DNA of 64,000 nucleotides from Massilia sp. Root351 (lineage in GTDB: Bacteria; Pseudomonadota; Gammaproteobacteria; Burkholderiales; Burkholderiaceae_D). The notes under the pieces were generated by a model. It searched no databases and was not told the origin of the DNA. It saw only the letters and a list, made by a program, of their open reading frames with translations. The DNA lies in NCBI RefSeq assembly GCF_001425045.1, contig NZ_LMDJ01000035.1, positions 1 to 64,000 of the forward strand. Reading direction: 5' to 3'. This document shows, piece after piece, positions 45,329 to 55,849 of the stretch (positions are counted from its first letter, which is position 1; every line of letters starts with the position of its first letter). The position numbers and the translations under genes were made by a program.

Positions 45329-46729
45329 GTGGGCCTGTTTTCCCTGTTCAAGAAAGGCAAGCCGGACGCCGCCGCCCCGGACGGCGACGACGATGCCGCG
45401 CGCCTGGCCGCCAACAGCGAAGCCCAGCGCGCCGCGGCCAACAGCCAGCTGCAGCGCGACATCGCGCGCGCCACCGCGCTGAAGATCGACGCCATCGAAG
45501 CGGCCATGGAAGCGGACATCTTCAACATGCCGGAGCCGGCCTGGGGCAGCCGCCCGCCGCGCCCGGCCCTGTCCGCGCCGGCCGCCGCGCACCTGGCCGC
45601 CGGCGACGCCGACACCCCCGCCACCCTGCCCCTGCTGGACGCCAGCACCACCGAGCTGCTGGCCGACGACGAGATCCCGGCCCCGGTGGCGGCCGACGCC
45701 ACCGCGCCGGTGGTGGAGGAAAGCGCCATCCTGTACGCCAACGGCCAGGCCGCCATCGCCGTGCAGATGCTGAACGGCGCGCTGGCCGAAGCGGCCGCGT
45801 CCGGCCAAGGCGCGCAGCAGGACCGCACCGTCTGGTGGCTGCTGTTCGACCTGTACCAGGCGCAAGGCCGGCAGCAACTGTTCGACAGCCTGTCGATCGA
45901 CTATGCCAGCACCTTCGAAACCTCGCCGCCGGCGTGGCGCGGCGCGGCGGCCGGCGGCGAGGGCGGCAACGGTGCGGCGGCCGCCCGCGATGGCGCCGCC
46001 TATGCCGGCGTCACGCCCGCGCTGTCGTTCGGCCCGGCGCTGGACGGCAGCGCCGCCGCCATCCTCGCGCGCCTGCCGGCGCTGGACGCCGCCGCCCCCC
46101 TGCGGCTGGACTTGAGCCGCGTCGCCAGCGCCGACGCCGACGGTTGCGCGCTGCTGCTGGCGGCCCTGCAACACCTGCAGAAGCAGGGCCGCGAGCTGAT
46201 CGTGGTGGCCGCCGCCGAGCTGGCCGCGCTGCTGCAGGCCGGCCTGCAGGTCGGCCGCCGGGAAGACGGCGCCGCGCCCTGGCTGCTGCTGCTGGAACTG
46301 CTGCAGCTGCTGAACCGCGAAAAGGACTTCGAGGAAAGCAGCATGGACTACTGCGTCACGTTCGAAGTGTCGCCGCCGCCGTACGCCCCGCCGGCGCCGC
46401 GCCAGGTGGCCACGGCCGCGCGCCAGGCCGCGCCGGCGGCCGCGGCGGCGTCCGACCGCTTCATGCTGCCGCCCGTGGTGGAGGCCAGCTGCGGCGCCCT
46501 GCTCGACGCCATCGGCGCCTATGCCGAACAGTACCCGGCGCTGATCTTCGACTGCTCGCGCCTGGCGCGGCTCGACTACGCCGCGGCCAACCAGCTGCTG
46601 GCGCGCCTGCAGCAACTCGCGCCGCACGGCAGAAGAGTAGAATTCCGGGAAGTGAACCATCTGGTGGCGGCGCTGCTGCGGCTGCTGGGCTACGCCGGGC
46701 TGGCGCGCATCTTCGCCCACAAGTACTAG
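45329..46729 (+). CDS. STAS-like protein with an internal duplication
   Basis: The 466-residue protein has a GTG start with GAGGA upstream. After an acidic Ala-rich N-terminus (about 1-140) the protein repeats a two-part module. A helical segment (W-LLFDLYQAQGRQQLFDSLSIDY and TFETSPP, about 168-203) is followed by a STAS-like domain (about 245-300). A second helical segment (WLLLLELLQLLNREKDFEES, DYCVTFEVSPP, about 316-351) and a second STAS-like domain follow to the end. STAS domains serve in protein-protein signalling. I recognise no exact function. It is located between dksA and hslV. Confidence 0.8.
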   Translation: MGLFSLFKKGKPDAAAPDGDDDAARLAANSEAQRAAANSQLQRDIARATALKIDAIEAAMEADIFNMPEPAWGSRPPRPALSAPAAAHLAAGDADTPATLPLLDASTTELLADDEIPAPVAADATAPVVEESAILYANGQAAIAVQMLNGALAEAAASGQGAQQDRTVWWLLFDLYQAQGRQQLFDSLSIDYASTFETSPPAWRGAAAGGEGGNGAAAARDGAAYAGVTPALSFGPALDGSAAAILARLPALDAAAPLRLDLSRVASADADGCALLLAALQHLQKQGRELIVVAAAELAALLQAGLQVGRREDGAAPWLLLLELLQLLNREKDFEESSMDYCVTFEVSPPPYAPPAPRQVATAARQAAPAAAAASDRFMLPPVVEASCGALLDAIGAYAEQYPALIFDCSRLARLDYAAANQLLARLQQLAPHGRRVEFREVNHLVAALLRLLGYAGLARIFAHKY

Positions 46730-46757
46730 GCCGCAGCCGCGTCCTTGACTGGACCGT

Positions 46758-46785
46758 CTTGCAATTGTCCGGCCAGACCCCATGT
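46758..46785 (+). promoter_or_regulatory. Heat-shock (sigma-32-type) promoter of hslVU
   Basis: CTTGCAA (46758-46764), a 13-nt spacer and CCCCATGT (46778-46785) match the sigma-32 consensus CTTGAAA-N(11-16)-CCCCATNT at nearly every position. It lies about 56 bp before the hslV ATG, as expected for a heat-shock protease operon. Confidence 0.78.
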
Positions 46786-46841
46786 CAGGGGCTGGCGCCT
46801 TGCGCGCATTGAACGTCGAGCGTCATTACATTGAGGTCAAC

Positions 46842-47390
46842 ATGGAACAATTTCACGGCACCACCATCCTGTGCGTGCGGCGCGGCAGCCAGGTCGCACT
46901 GGGCGGGGACGGCCAGGTAACGCTGGGCAACATCGTCATGAAGGGCACGGCCCGCAAGGTGCGCAAGCTGTACCAGGGCAAAGTGCTGTGCGGCTTTGCC
47001 GGCGGCACCGCCGACGCCTTCACGCTGCTGGACCGCTTCGAAGCGAAGCTGGAAAAACACCAGGGCAACCTGCTGCGCGCCTCGGTCGAACTGGCCAAGG
47101 ACTGGCGCACCGACCGCGTGCTGCGCCGCCTGGAAGCGATGCTGCTGGTGGCCGACGCCACCTCGACCCTGGTCATCACCGGCAACGGCGACGTGCTCGA
47201 GCCCGAGAAGGGCATCGGCGCCATCGGCTCCGGCGGCACCTATGCGCAGTCGGCCGCCCTGGCGCTGCAGGAAAACACCGAGCTCACGCCGGCCGAGATC
47301 GTGAAGAAATCGCTGACCATCGCCGGCGAGCTGTGCATCTACACGAATATGTCCCACATTATCGAAACGCTGGACGGGAAAGCAGAATGA
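46842..47390 (+). CDS. hslV: ATP-dependent protease subunit HslV
   Basis: HslV is the N-terminal-threonine peptidase that forms double hexamers capped by HslU. The 182-residue protein starts [15 protein letters not shown]. Removal of six residues exposes the catalytic Thr7, and [31 protein letters not shown] and [13 protein letters not shown] are typical. ATG 46842 is chosen over ATG 46782, which lies within the sigma-32 -10 element. The stop overlaps the hslU start by 4 bp. Confidence 0.96.
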   Translation: MEQFHGTTILCVRRGSQVALGGDGQVTLGNIVMKGTARKVRKLYQGKVLCGFAGGTADAFTLLDRFEAKLEKHQGNLLRASVELAKDWRTDRVLRRLEAMLLVADATSTLVITGNGDVLEPEKGIGAIGSGGTYAQSAALALQENTELTPAEIVKKSLTIAGELCIYTNMSHIIETLDGKAE

Positions 47391-48724
47391 ATATGACTCC
47401 GCAAGAAATCGTCGGCGAACTCGACAAGCACGTGGTTGGCCAGGGCAAGGCCAAGCGCGCCGTGGCCATCGCGCTGCGCAACCGCTGGCGCCGGCAGCAG
47501 GTGGAAGAGCCGCTGCGCCATGAAATCACGCCGAAGAACATCCTGATGATAGGCCCGACCGGGGTCGGCAAGACCGAGATCGCGCGCCGCCTGGCCAAGC
47601 TGGCCGACGCGCCCTTCATCAAGATCGAGGCAACCAAGTTCACCGAGGTGGGCTATGTGGGGCGCGACGTCGACACCATCATCCGCGACCTGGTCGACAT
47701 CGGCATCAAACAGACCCGCTCGGCCGAGATGGCCAAGGTGCGCGCGCGCGCCGAGGACGCCGCCGAGGACCGCGTGCTGGACATCCTGCTGCCGCCGCCG
47801 CGCGATTTCGGCTTCGCCAACGCGGCCCCGGCCGAGGACGGCAAGCCCGACACCACGCGCCAGACCTTCCGCAAGCGCCTGCGGGAAGGCGAGCTGGACG
47901 ACAAGGAAATCGAGATCGAGCTGGCCGACACGGCGCCGCAGATGGAAATCATGGCCCCGCCCGGCATGGAGGAAATGACCGAGCAGATCAAGAGCATGTT
48001 TTCCGGCATCGGCGGCGGGCGCAAGAAGGCGCGCAAGGTCAAGATCAAGGAAGCGATGAAGCTGCTGCTGGACGAAGAGGCGGCCAAGCTGGTCAACGAA
48101 GACGAGATGAAGCAGAAGGCGATCCAGAATGTGGAGCAGAACGGCATCGTGTTCCTGGACGAGATCGACAAGATCGCCTCGCGCTCGGAGATGGGCGGGG
48201 CCGACGTGTCGCGCGCCGGCGTGCAGCGCGATTTGCTGCCGCTGGTGGAGGGCACGACGGTGAACACCAAGTACGGCATGATACGCACCGACCACATCCT
48301 GTTCATTGCGTCGGGCGCCTTCCACCTGGCCAAGCCGTCGGACCTGATACCGGAGTTGCAGGGGCGCTTCCCGATCCGGGTCGAGCTTGAATCGCTGTCG
48401 ATTGCCGACTTCGAGCGCATTTTGACGGCCACCGACGCCTGCCTGACCAAGCAATACGAAGCGCTGCTGGCCACCGAGGGCGTGACGCTGGCGTTCGCGC
48501 CGGACGGCATCACGCGGCTGGCCGAGATTGCCTACCAGGTCAACGAGCGCACCGAAAACATCGGCGCGCGGCGGCTGTACACGGTGATGGAAAAGCTGCT
48601 CGAGGAGATCTCGTTCAGCGCCAGCGAAGGCGGCGCGCAGACGCTGACGATAGACGCCGGCTATGTCAATGCGCGGCTGGACGCGCTGGCGGTCAACGAA
48701 GACCTGTCGCGCTACGTGCTGTAA
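47387..48724 (+). CDS. hslU: HslU ATPase subunit of HslVU protease
   Basis: HslU is an AAA+ unfoldase that feeds substrates to HslV. The 445-residue protein has Walker A GPTGVGKT at 56-63 and the pore region [14 protein letters not shown] long intermediate domain follows (about 110-240), then Walker [11 protein letters not shown] and a sensor segment [16 protein letters not shown]. Length and the four-base ATGA overlap with hslV are typical. Confidence 0.97.
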   Translation: MNMTPQEIVGELDKHVVGQGKAKRAVAIALRNRWRRQQVEEPLRHEITPKNILMIGPTGVGKTEIARRLAKLADAPFIKIEATKFTEVGYVGRDVDTIIRDLVDIGIKQTRSAEMAKVRARAEDAAEDRVLDILLPPPRDFGFANAAPAEDGKPDTTRQTFRKRLREGELDDKEIEIELADTAPQMEIMAPPGMEEMTEQIKSMFSGIGGGRKKARKVKIKEAMKLLLDEEAAKLVNEDEMKQKAIQNVEQNGIVFLDEIDKIASRSEMGGADVSRAGVQRDLLPLVEGTTVNTKYGMIRTDHILFIASGAFHLAKPSDLIPELQGRFPIRVELESLSIADFERILTATDACLTKQYEALLATEGVTLAFAPDGITRLAEIAYQVNERTENIGARRLYTVMEKLLEEISFSASEGGAQTLTIDAGYVNARLDALAVNEDLSRYVL

Positions 48725-48743
48725 GGCAAGAGGGGGGGGAACG

Positions 48744-48935
48744 ATGGCAAACAAGGCATTGGCGACGCGGCAGAAAATGCAATTCCGCGTCGAACCCTCG
48801 CAAAAGCCGCGCAACCCCTACGCGGCGCTGGCCAAGAACCGCGCCGCCGGCCCGCACGCCAAGCCGGTCTCGGCCCAGCGCCAGGCCGCCAAGGCCGCCC
48901 TCAAGAAAATCGACCCCGCCAAGTCCGACGACTAG
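48744..48935 (+). CDS. Small basic protein of unknown function
   Basis: This 63-residue Lys/Ala/Arg-rich protein (MANKALATRQKMQFRVEPSQKPRNPYAALAKNR...) lies 19 bp after hslU with a G-rich Shine-Dalgarno-like run upstream. It has no membrane segment or cysteine. A nucleic-acid or ribosome contact is plausible from charge only. I do not recognise it. Confidence 0.7.
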   Translation: MANKALATRQKMQFRVEPSQKPRNPYAALAKNRAAGPHAKPVSAQRQAAKAALKKIDPAKSDD

Positions 48936-48939
48936 CGAC

Positions 48940-48999
48940 CTGAGCCGCATTACGCCTTACTTCGGGGTCAGACCCCGAAGCGGGTCGAATGCGGCTCAG
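48940..48999. repeat. Nested palindromic repeat element, copy 1
   Basis: Outer arms CTGAGCCGCAT (48940-48950) and ATGCGGCTCAG (48989-48999) enclose an inner palindrome CTTCGGGGTC-A-GACCCCGAAG (48960-48980). It lies between convergent genes and could fold into a cruciform or work as a bidirectional transcript end. It is closely related to the element at 49085. Confidence 0.85.
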
Positions 49000-49084
49000 G
49001 CCGCTTGGTGAAAAGACCTGATTCTCACCTCGCCAACTTGCGCTAATGCATGGGGCGACTTGCTGTGCCCTATGGTGGAGCGGA

Positions 49085-49132
49085 CTGAGCCGCACTCGGG
49101 GTCTGACCCCGAAGTTGGGGGATGCGGCTCAG
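49085..49132. repeat. Nested palindromic repeat element, copy 2
   Basis: Outer arms CTGAGCCGCA (49085-49094) and TGCGGCTCAG (49123-49132) enclose CGGGGTC-T-GACCCCG (49097-49111). It has the same architecture and arm sequences as copy 1 but a shorter filler. It lies 5 bp downstream of the gspC stop. Together they resemble a REP doublet. Confidence 0.85.
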
Positions 49133-49137
49133 CTTGC

Positions 49138-49674
49138 TTATCGGGTTCCGCTGACGGGGGTGGGCATTTGGGGGGGCGGCTGCGGCGCCGGGGGCGCGGG
49201 GGGCGGGACCGGCTGCAGTTGCTGTTGCACCGGCGGCATCGGCAGCGGGGCGGCGGTGGCGCTGGATGAGCTGGCGCTTTCCGGCGGCGGCAGGTCGAGC
49301 CGCTTCTGGATGCCGCCTTCGGACAGCACCACGTACAGGCCCTGCACTTCCTGCACCTTGACATTGCTGGCCACTTCGGCGCCCACCGGGTAGGCCTTGG
49401 CCGCTTGGCCGTCGACCGCGATGATGGCCACGCTGCCGCGCCCGTTGGCGGCAGCCACCACGCCGCGCAGCTGGTAGTTGCTGGCGGCGGCGACGGCGAT
49501 GTCGCCGCCGAACAGGTTGCGCGCGGCCGCCACCGACGCCTCCGGCGGCGCCTGCATCGGCACGGCGGCGAGCGCGCGCTGCTCGGGTTTGAACAGCAGC
49601 ATGCCCCAGTAGGCGCACGAGGCGGACACGGCCACCACGGCTACAAAACTTGCTACGACAGGCAATCGATTCAT
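49138..49674 (-). CDS. gspC: Type II secretion GspC-like inner-membrane protein, short
   Basis: GspC links the inner-membrane platform to the secretin. The 178-residue protein has one N-terminal membrane helix (VVASFVAVVAVSASCAYWGMLLF). A homology region follows (AARNLFGGDIAVAAASNYQLRGVVAAANGRGSVAI...GLYVVLSEGGIQKRLDLP), then a Pro/Gln-rich tail. No PDZ or coiled-coil domain follows, so it is a short GspC. It is the last gene of the operon, 1 bp after gspF. Confidence 0.85.
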   Translation of the reverse strand: MNRLPVVASFVAVVAVSASCAYWGMLLFKPEQRALAAVPMQAPPEASVAAARNLFGGDIAVAAASNYQLRGVVAAANGRGSVAIIAVDGQAAKAYPVGAEVASNVKVQEVQGLYVVLSEGGIQKRLDLPPPESASSSSATAAPLPMPPVQQQLQPVPPPAPPAPQPPPQMPTPVSGTR

Positions 49675-49675
49675 A

Positions 49676-50896
49676 TCAGTGCACCAGCTGGTTAATTTCA
49701 ATAATCGGCATCAGCACCGCCAACACGATCAGCAGCACCACCACGCCCATGGCCAGGATCAGCGCCGGTTCCAGCAGCCCGGCGATGGTCAGCGTGCGCC
49801 GCTCCAGGTCCGCTTCCTGCGCACTGGCTGCGCGGTTCAGCATGGCCGGCAGCTCGCCGGTGATTTCGCCGGCCCGTATCATGTGGATCAGCATCGGCGG
49901 GAAGTGCTTCTGCGCCGACAGCGCGCGCGCCAGGCTGACGCCCTCACGCACCGCGTCGCTCGCCTCTTCCACCAGCTGCTGCATGGCGACGTTGGTCAGC
50001 GTGTCGCGGCTGGTTTCCAGCGCGCGCAGGATCGGCACGCCGGAACCGGTGGTGATGGCCAGCGTGCTGGCAAAGCGCGCCGTGTTCAGGCTGCGCTCGA
50101 ATTTGCCGTACAGCGGCGCGGTCAGCAGCCAGGTGTGCCAGCGCGTCTTGAGCGCGAGGTTCTGCAGCGCGCGCCGCCACGAGAACCAGGCGCCGATCAG
50201 CAGCACCAGCACGATCAGCCCGTAGTTGCGCACGAAGTCGGACACGGCCAGCATGAGCACCGTCAGCACCGGCAGCTTTTGCTTGGTGTTGGCGAACACG
50301 GAGACGATCTGCGGCACCACGTAGGTGAGCAGGAAGATCACGATCGAAAACGCCACCACGGTGACGATCGCCGGGTAGGTGAACGCCAGCTTGACCTTCT
50401 GCACCAGCGCGTTGCGGCGCTCGATGTAGTCGGCCAGGCGGGTGAGCACGCGCGACAGCTGGCCAATCTGCTCGCCCGAGGCCACCAGTGCGCGGTAGAT
50501 TTCGGCGAAGTCGCGCGGATGGCGCGACAGCACTTCGGACAGCGCGGCGCCGCCGATCACTTCGGAGCGGATCGAGGCGATCAGGTCGCGCACGTAGGGC
50601 CGCTCGGCCTGCTCCAGCAGCGCCGAGAAGGCTTGCTCGAGCGGCAGGCCGGCTTCCAGCAGGCTGGCCAGCTGGCGCGTAAACAGCGCCAGCTCGGTGG
50701 TCGACAGGCGCTCGCCGAAGCCGCGCCGCGTGGTCTTGCCGCTGGCGTCGACCTGGGCCGAGATGGCTTCCACCTTGAGCGGCGTGAGGCCTTGCGCGCG
50801 CAGGTCGGAGCGGGCCGAGCGCGGGCTGTCGGCGTTGACCACGCCCTTCCTGGTGGCGCCGCCGGTGTCGACGGCTTCGTAGCGGAATGCGGGCAT
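49676..50896 (-). CDS. gspF: Type II secretion inner-membrane platform protein GspF
   Basis: The 406-residue polytopic protein has two GspF repeats, each ending in membrane helices: ALFTRQLASLLEAGLPLEQAFSALLEQ with FTYPAIVTVVAFSIVIFLLTYVVPQ, then ARFASTLAITTGSGVPILRALE with LEPALILAMGVVVLLIVLAVLMPI. It contacts the GspE ATPase and pseudopilin machinery. The start is MPAFRYEAVD at 50896, 5 bp after gspE. Confidence 0.95.
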   Translation of the reverse strand: MPAFRYEAVDTGGATRKGVVNADSPRSARSDLRAQGLTPLKVEAISAQVDASGKTTRRGFGERLSTTELALFTRQLASLLEAGLPLEQAFSALLEQAERPYVRDLIASIRSEVIGGAALSEVLSRHPRDFAEIYRALVASGEQIGQLSRVLTRLADYIERRNALVQKVKLAFTYPAIVTVVAFSIVIFLLTYVVPQIVSVFANTKQKLPVLTVLMLAVSDFVRNYGLIVLVLLIGAWFSWRRALQNLALKTRWHTWLLTAPLYGKFERSLNTARFASTLAITTGSGVPILRALETSRDTLTNVAMQQLVEEASDAVREGVSLARALSAQKHFPPMLIHMIRAGEITGELPAMLNRAASAQEADLERRTLTIAGLLEPALILAMGVVVLLIVLAVLMPIIEINQLVH

Positions 50897-50901
50897 CGAC
50901 G

Positions 50902-52322
<1,421 letters not shown>

Positions 52323-52323
<1 letters not shown>

Positions 52324-54524
52324 TATTGCGGCTTGCCTTCAGACGGCGCGGGCGCCTGGTTCGGATTGAGCTGGCCCGGCACCAGCGGCGGCACGGGGCG
52401 CGCCATCTGGCCGCTGCCCGGGAGCGGCGTGCCGTCCTGCAGGCCCGGCAGCATGGGCTGGCCGAGGTTCTTCAGCAGCGGCGTGTCGTTCGGCTTCACG
52501 TCCTGCTGGGTGGCGCGCATGTAGTCGTAGCGGTCGGTCGCCAGGCTGGTGCTCTGGTCCTTGTTGCGGATCACCACCGGGCGCAGGAACACCATCAGGT
52601 TGGTCTTCTTGCGGCCGCGCTTCTGGTACTTGAACAGGTTGCCCAGGACGGGGATGTCGCCCAGGCCGCGCACCTTTTCCACGTTGTCGTTGGCGTCGTC
52701 CGAGATCAGGCCGCCCAGCACCACGATCTGGCCGTCGTCGGCGATGATGTTGGTCTCGATCACGCGCGTCTTGAGCACGATGCCGCTTTCGGAGGTGACG
52801 CTGGTGTCGATGCTGGAGCTCTCGTTGTAGATGGCCAGCTTGATGGTGCCGCCTTCGGAGATCTGCGGACGCACCTTCAGGGTCAGGCCGACGTCCTTGC
52901 GGTCGATGGTCTGGAACGGGTTGGTGCTGGTGCCGGAGGTGGTGGTGAACTGGCCGGTCAGGATCGGCACGTTCTGGCCGACGCGGATGGTGGCCAGCTC
53001 GTTGTCCAGCGTGAACACGTTGGGCGTGGACAGGATGTTGGTGCCGCCGTCCGCTTCCAGCGTGTGCGCCACCGCGCCCAGGCCCAGCTTGCCGTTCGCC
53101 AGCTGCTTGAAGATACCGATGGTCATGCCGGCGCCCGGCAGCACCTTGCCGTCGCCCGCCGCCAGGCTGAGCAGGTTGTTGGCGGTGCCGCTGGCAAACG
53201 AGGTGCCGCCGCCGACGCGGTAGGTGGAGTTGTCGTTGCCGCTCAGGCCCAGCCACTGCACGCCGAACTCGGAGGCCTTGTCGGCGCTCACTTCGACGAT
53301 CAGCGATTCGATGTAGACCTGGGCGCGGCGCACGTCCAGCTGGTCGATCACGGCGCGCAGGTTGCGGTACACCGATTCGGGCGCGGTGATGATCAGCGTG
53401 TTGGTGGTGGCGTCGGCCTGGATGAAGCCGCCCGCGCCGCCGGCGGCCAGCTGGTTGTTGCTGCTGCCGGCGTTCAGCAGCGGATTGGTGGAACCGGTGG
53501 TGCCGGTGCCGCCCGTCATGCCGCTGCCGGTGCTGCCGGTCATGCCGCCGCCGCCGGCCGCGCCCTGCTGGTTGTTCAGCCCGGCCGCGCCGGTGGCCTG
53601 GCCGGTGACGCTGCTGTCGCCGGACATGACCGAGCGCAGCGTCTGCGCCAGCTTGGTCGCTTCGGCGTTCTTCAGGTAGACCACGTGCACATTGCCCAGC
53701 TGCGCGGTGGGCTGGTCCAGCTTGGCGATCAGCGACTTGGCCAGGTTGGCGCGCGCCACCGACGGCGCGCGCAGCACCAGCGAATTGGTGCGCGGGTCCG
53801 CCAGCACGCTGACGCGGCCCGAATCGGCGCCGCCGCCGGCGCCCGGCTCGAGCAGCTTGGTGAGCATGCTGGCCAGGTCGCTGGCGATGGCGTAGCGTAC
53901 CGGGATCACGTCCATGTCGGTGCTGGAGGGCGCATCCAGCGCGGCGATCAGCTTGCCCAGGCGCTTGAGGTTGTCCGCGTAGTCGGTGATGACCAGGGTG
54001 TTGTTGCCCGGGTTGGCGTTGATGGTGTTGTTGGGCGTGATCAGCGGGCGCAGCACCGTCACCAGGTTGGCCGACGATTCATAGTTCAGGTGGAACACCT
54101 GGGTGGCGATCTGGTCGCCCTTGAGCGCGCCGCCGGCGCCGATCTGGGTCGGCGTGGCCTGCAGCTTGGCTTCCGCTTCCGGCACCACCTTGGCGTAGCC
54201 GTCGCCGCTGACGATGGCGAAGCCCTGCAGGCGCAGCGCGGAGGTCAGCAGCGCGAACGCCTGGGTCTTGCTCATCGGGCCCTCGGACACCAGCGTCAGG
54301 GTGCCCTTCACGCGCGGGTCGATCAGGAAGGTGATGTTGGTGTAGTGGCCCACCGCCTTGATCACCGACTCGATGTCGGCGCCGACGAAGTTGAGCGCGG
54401 CATCATCGCCGGGGGCGGCCCAGGCGGGTGCTTGCGCGGTCAGCGCGGCGCAGCACAGCATGGCGGCCGCGCTCAGCTGGCGCAGCGTTGGACGTTGGGA
54501 CTTGCTTGCGGACTGTTTTTTCAT
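52323..54524 (-). CDS. gspD: Type II secretion secretin GspD
   Basis: GspD forms the outer-membrane channel. The 733-residue protein has an N-terminal signal region ([20 protein letters not shown]), the N0 domain ([27 protein letters not shown]) and N1-N3 domains with a Gly/Thr-rich loop at about 315-345. The secretin core contains VPILTGQ and [21 protein letters not shown]. The C-terminus is Pro/Gln-rich. No pilotin gene is recognised here. Confidence 0.96.
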
Positions 54525-54533
54525 TATCTGTAC

Positions 54534-55310
54534 TTATCTGAACTCTAACGCGATGATGTTCTTGCCGCCCTGGTTGGGACGGCGCTGGCCCAGCAAATTC
54601 AATAGATTGTCCAGCGACTGCTCATAACCGTCGGCCGCCTGGGCCTGCCCGGAGAATTGCAGGCGGCCGTTCTGCAGGCTGCCTTTCCCGCTCAACAGCA
54701 GCGGGCCTTTCAAGGAACTCAAATCCAGCTGCGCCTGCTGGCCGCGCCAGTCCAGCGCCAGCTGGTAGCTGCCCAGCGGCTTGAGCGGCGACAGCCGCGA
54801 CGACATGTCGGCCATCTCCAGCGTGGTGCGGCCGTTCACGTCCACCTGCTGCCCGGCCAGCGCCAGTTCCAGCGTGGTCCACGACAGCCGCAGGCGGCCG
54901 CTGAGGGCCAGCGTGTTGAGCGGCGCCCCCAGGCCGGCCAGGCCGTCGGCCGGCAGCAGCAAGGCCGACGGGCTCAGTTGCCACTGCTTCCAGCCGCCCT
55001 TGAAGCTGACCGGCTGCGCCAGCGCCTGCGCGTTCGACAATTCCATGTCCACCATGCCCAGCAGCGACAGCGGCGAGAGCTGCCACGCAAAGCGCCCCGG
55101 CAGCAGCGGCGTCACCGCGCCATTGCTGCTGGCCGCGCCGCCGATGAAGGCGGAGCCGCGCCACAGCGTACCTTGCGCATCGCCCAGCGTCAAACGGCCG
55201 CCGGTGCGGCTTTCCACCGCGTCCGCCACCCAGGCGGCGGGGAAGAACGCCAGCACCGCCAGCGACACGCCCAGCAGCGCCGCCAGCAACCATAACACGG
55301 CGCGCTTCAT
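54534..55310 (-). CDS. gspN: Type II secretion protein GspN
   Basis: The 258-residue envelope protein has one N-terminal membrane helix (AVLWLLAALLGVSLAVLAFFPAAWV). A beta-rich periplasmic part follows, with GTLWRGSAF and GRFAWQLSPLSLLG, typical of GspN. This component is present in only some systems. It overlaps gspM by 4 bp and precedes gspD by 9 bp. Confidence 0.9.
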   Translation of the reverse strand: MKRAVLWLLAALLGVSLAVLAFFPAAWVADAVESRTGGRLTLGDAQGTLWRGSAFIGGAASSNGAVTPLLPGRFAWQLSPLSLLGMVDMELSNAQALAQPVSFKGGWKQWQLSPSALLLPADGLAGLGAPLNTLALSGRLRLSWTTLELALAGQQVDVNGRTTLEMADMSSRLSPLKPLGSYQLALDWRGQQAQLDLSSLKGPLLLSGKGSLQNGRLQFSGQAQAADGYEQSLDNLLNLLGQRRPNQGGKNIIALEFR

Positions 55311-55849
55311 CGCCCCCCGCCGGCGTTGTTCGCGCCTGGGCCCGACGCCTGCCGCAGCGTGATGGTCGCATCCACCACCCCGGGCGTGGGCTGGCCGGTG
55401 ACGACCGCTTCCTGCACCAGCACGGCACTGTCGCGGCGCTGCGCGTCCAGCCAGGTGACCAGCGCGGCGAACGGCACGCCCTTCACTTCCAGCTTGGCGT
55501 ATTCGCCGGTGAGGTTGAGCGACTGCGGCTTGAGGCCGGCCGCGTTCAGGCTGGCGTTCAGCCCCTCGCGCGACATGGGCGGCGCCTGCACCGGCGGCCG
55601 CGCCGCCAGTTCGGCGGCCGTGCGGCCCATGGCCTTCAGCTCGGCCACGTCCTGCCGCAGCTGCGGCAGCGCCTTGGCCAGCCGCTCGCGCCCTTCCAGG
55701 GCGGGCGCCACCAGCACGCTGTAGACCAGCGCCAGCCCGACCACGGCGCCGCCGATGGCGAGCATGCGGCGTTCCTGTTCGCTGCGTTCATTCCAGAAGG
55801 CGGACACGCTGTCGCGCAATTGCTGGATCTTCATCGTTGCTTCGCTCAT
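55307..55849 (-). CDS. gspM: Type II secretion protein GspM
   Basis: The 180-residue inner-membrane platform protein has a cytoplasmic N-terminus (VSAFWNERSEQERRMLAIGG), one helix (AVVGLALVYSVLVAPAL) and a periplasmic ferredoxin-like part. It partners GspL. The start ATG 55849 overlaps the gspL stop by 4 bp (ATGA), and the end overlaps gspN, indicating tight coupling. The open frame continues upstream inside gspL but is not protein-like. Confidence 0.92.
   Translation of the reverse strand: MSEATMKIQQLRDSVSAFWNERSEQERRMLAIGGAVVGLALVYSVLVAPALEGRERLAKALPQLRQDVAELKAMGRTAAELAARPPVQAPPMSREGLNASLNAAGLKPQSLNLTGEYAKLEVKGVPFAALVTWLDAQRRDSAVLVQEAVVTGQPTPGVVDATITLRQASGPGANNAGGGR

Noticed and set aside
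46782-46841. Earlier ATG for hslV
   Set aside because: It lies inside the sigma-32 -10 box, and HslV proteins need the Thr close to the N-terminus as obtained from ATG 46842.
52326-54548. 740-codon plus-strand open frame opposite gspD
   Set aside because: It mirrors gspD in the complementary frame; low complexity and no domain, while gspD has all secretin features.
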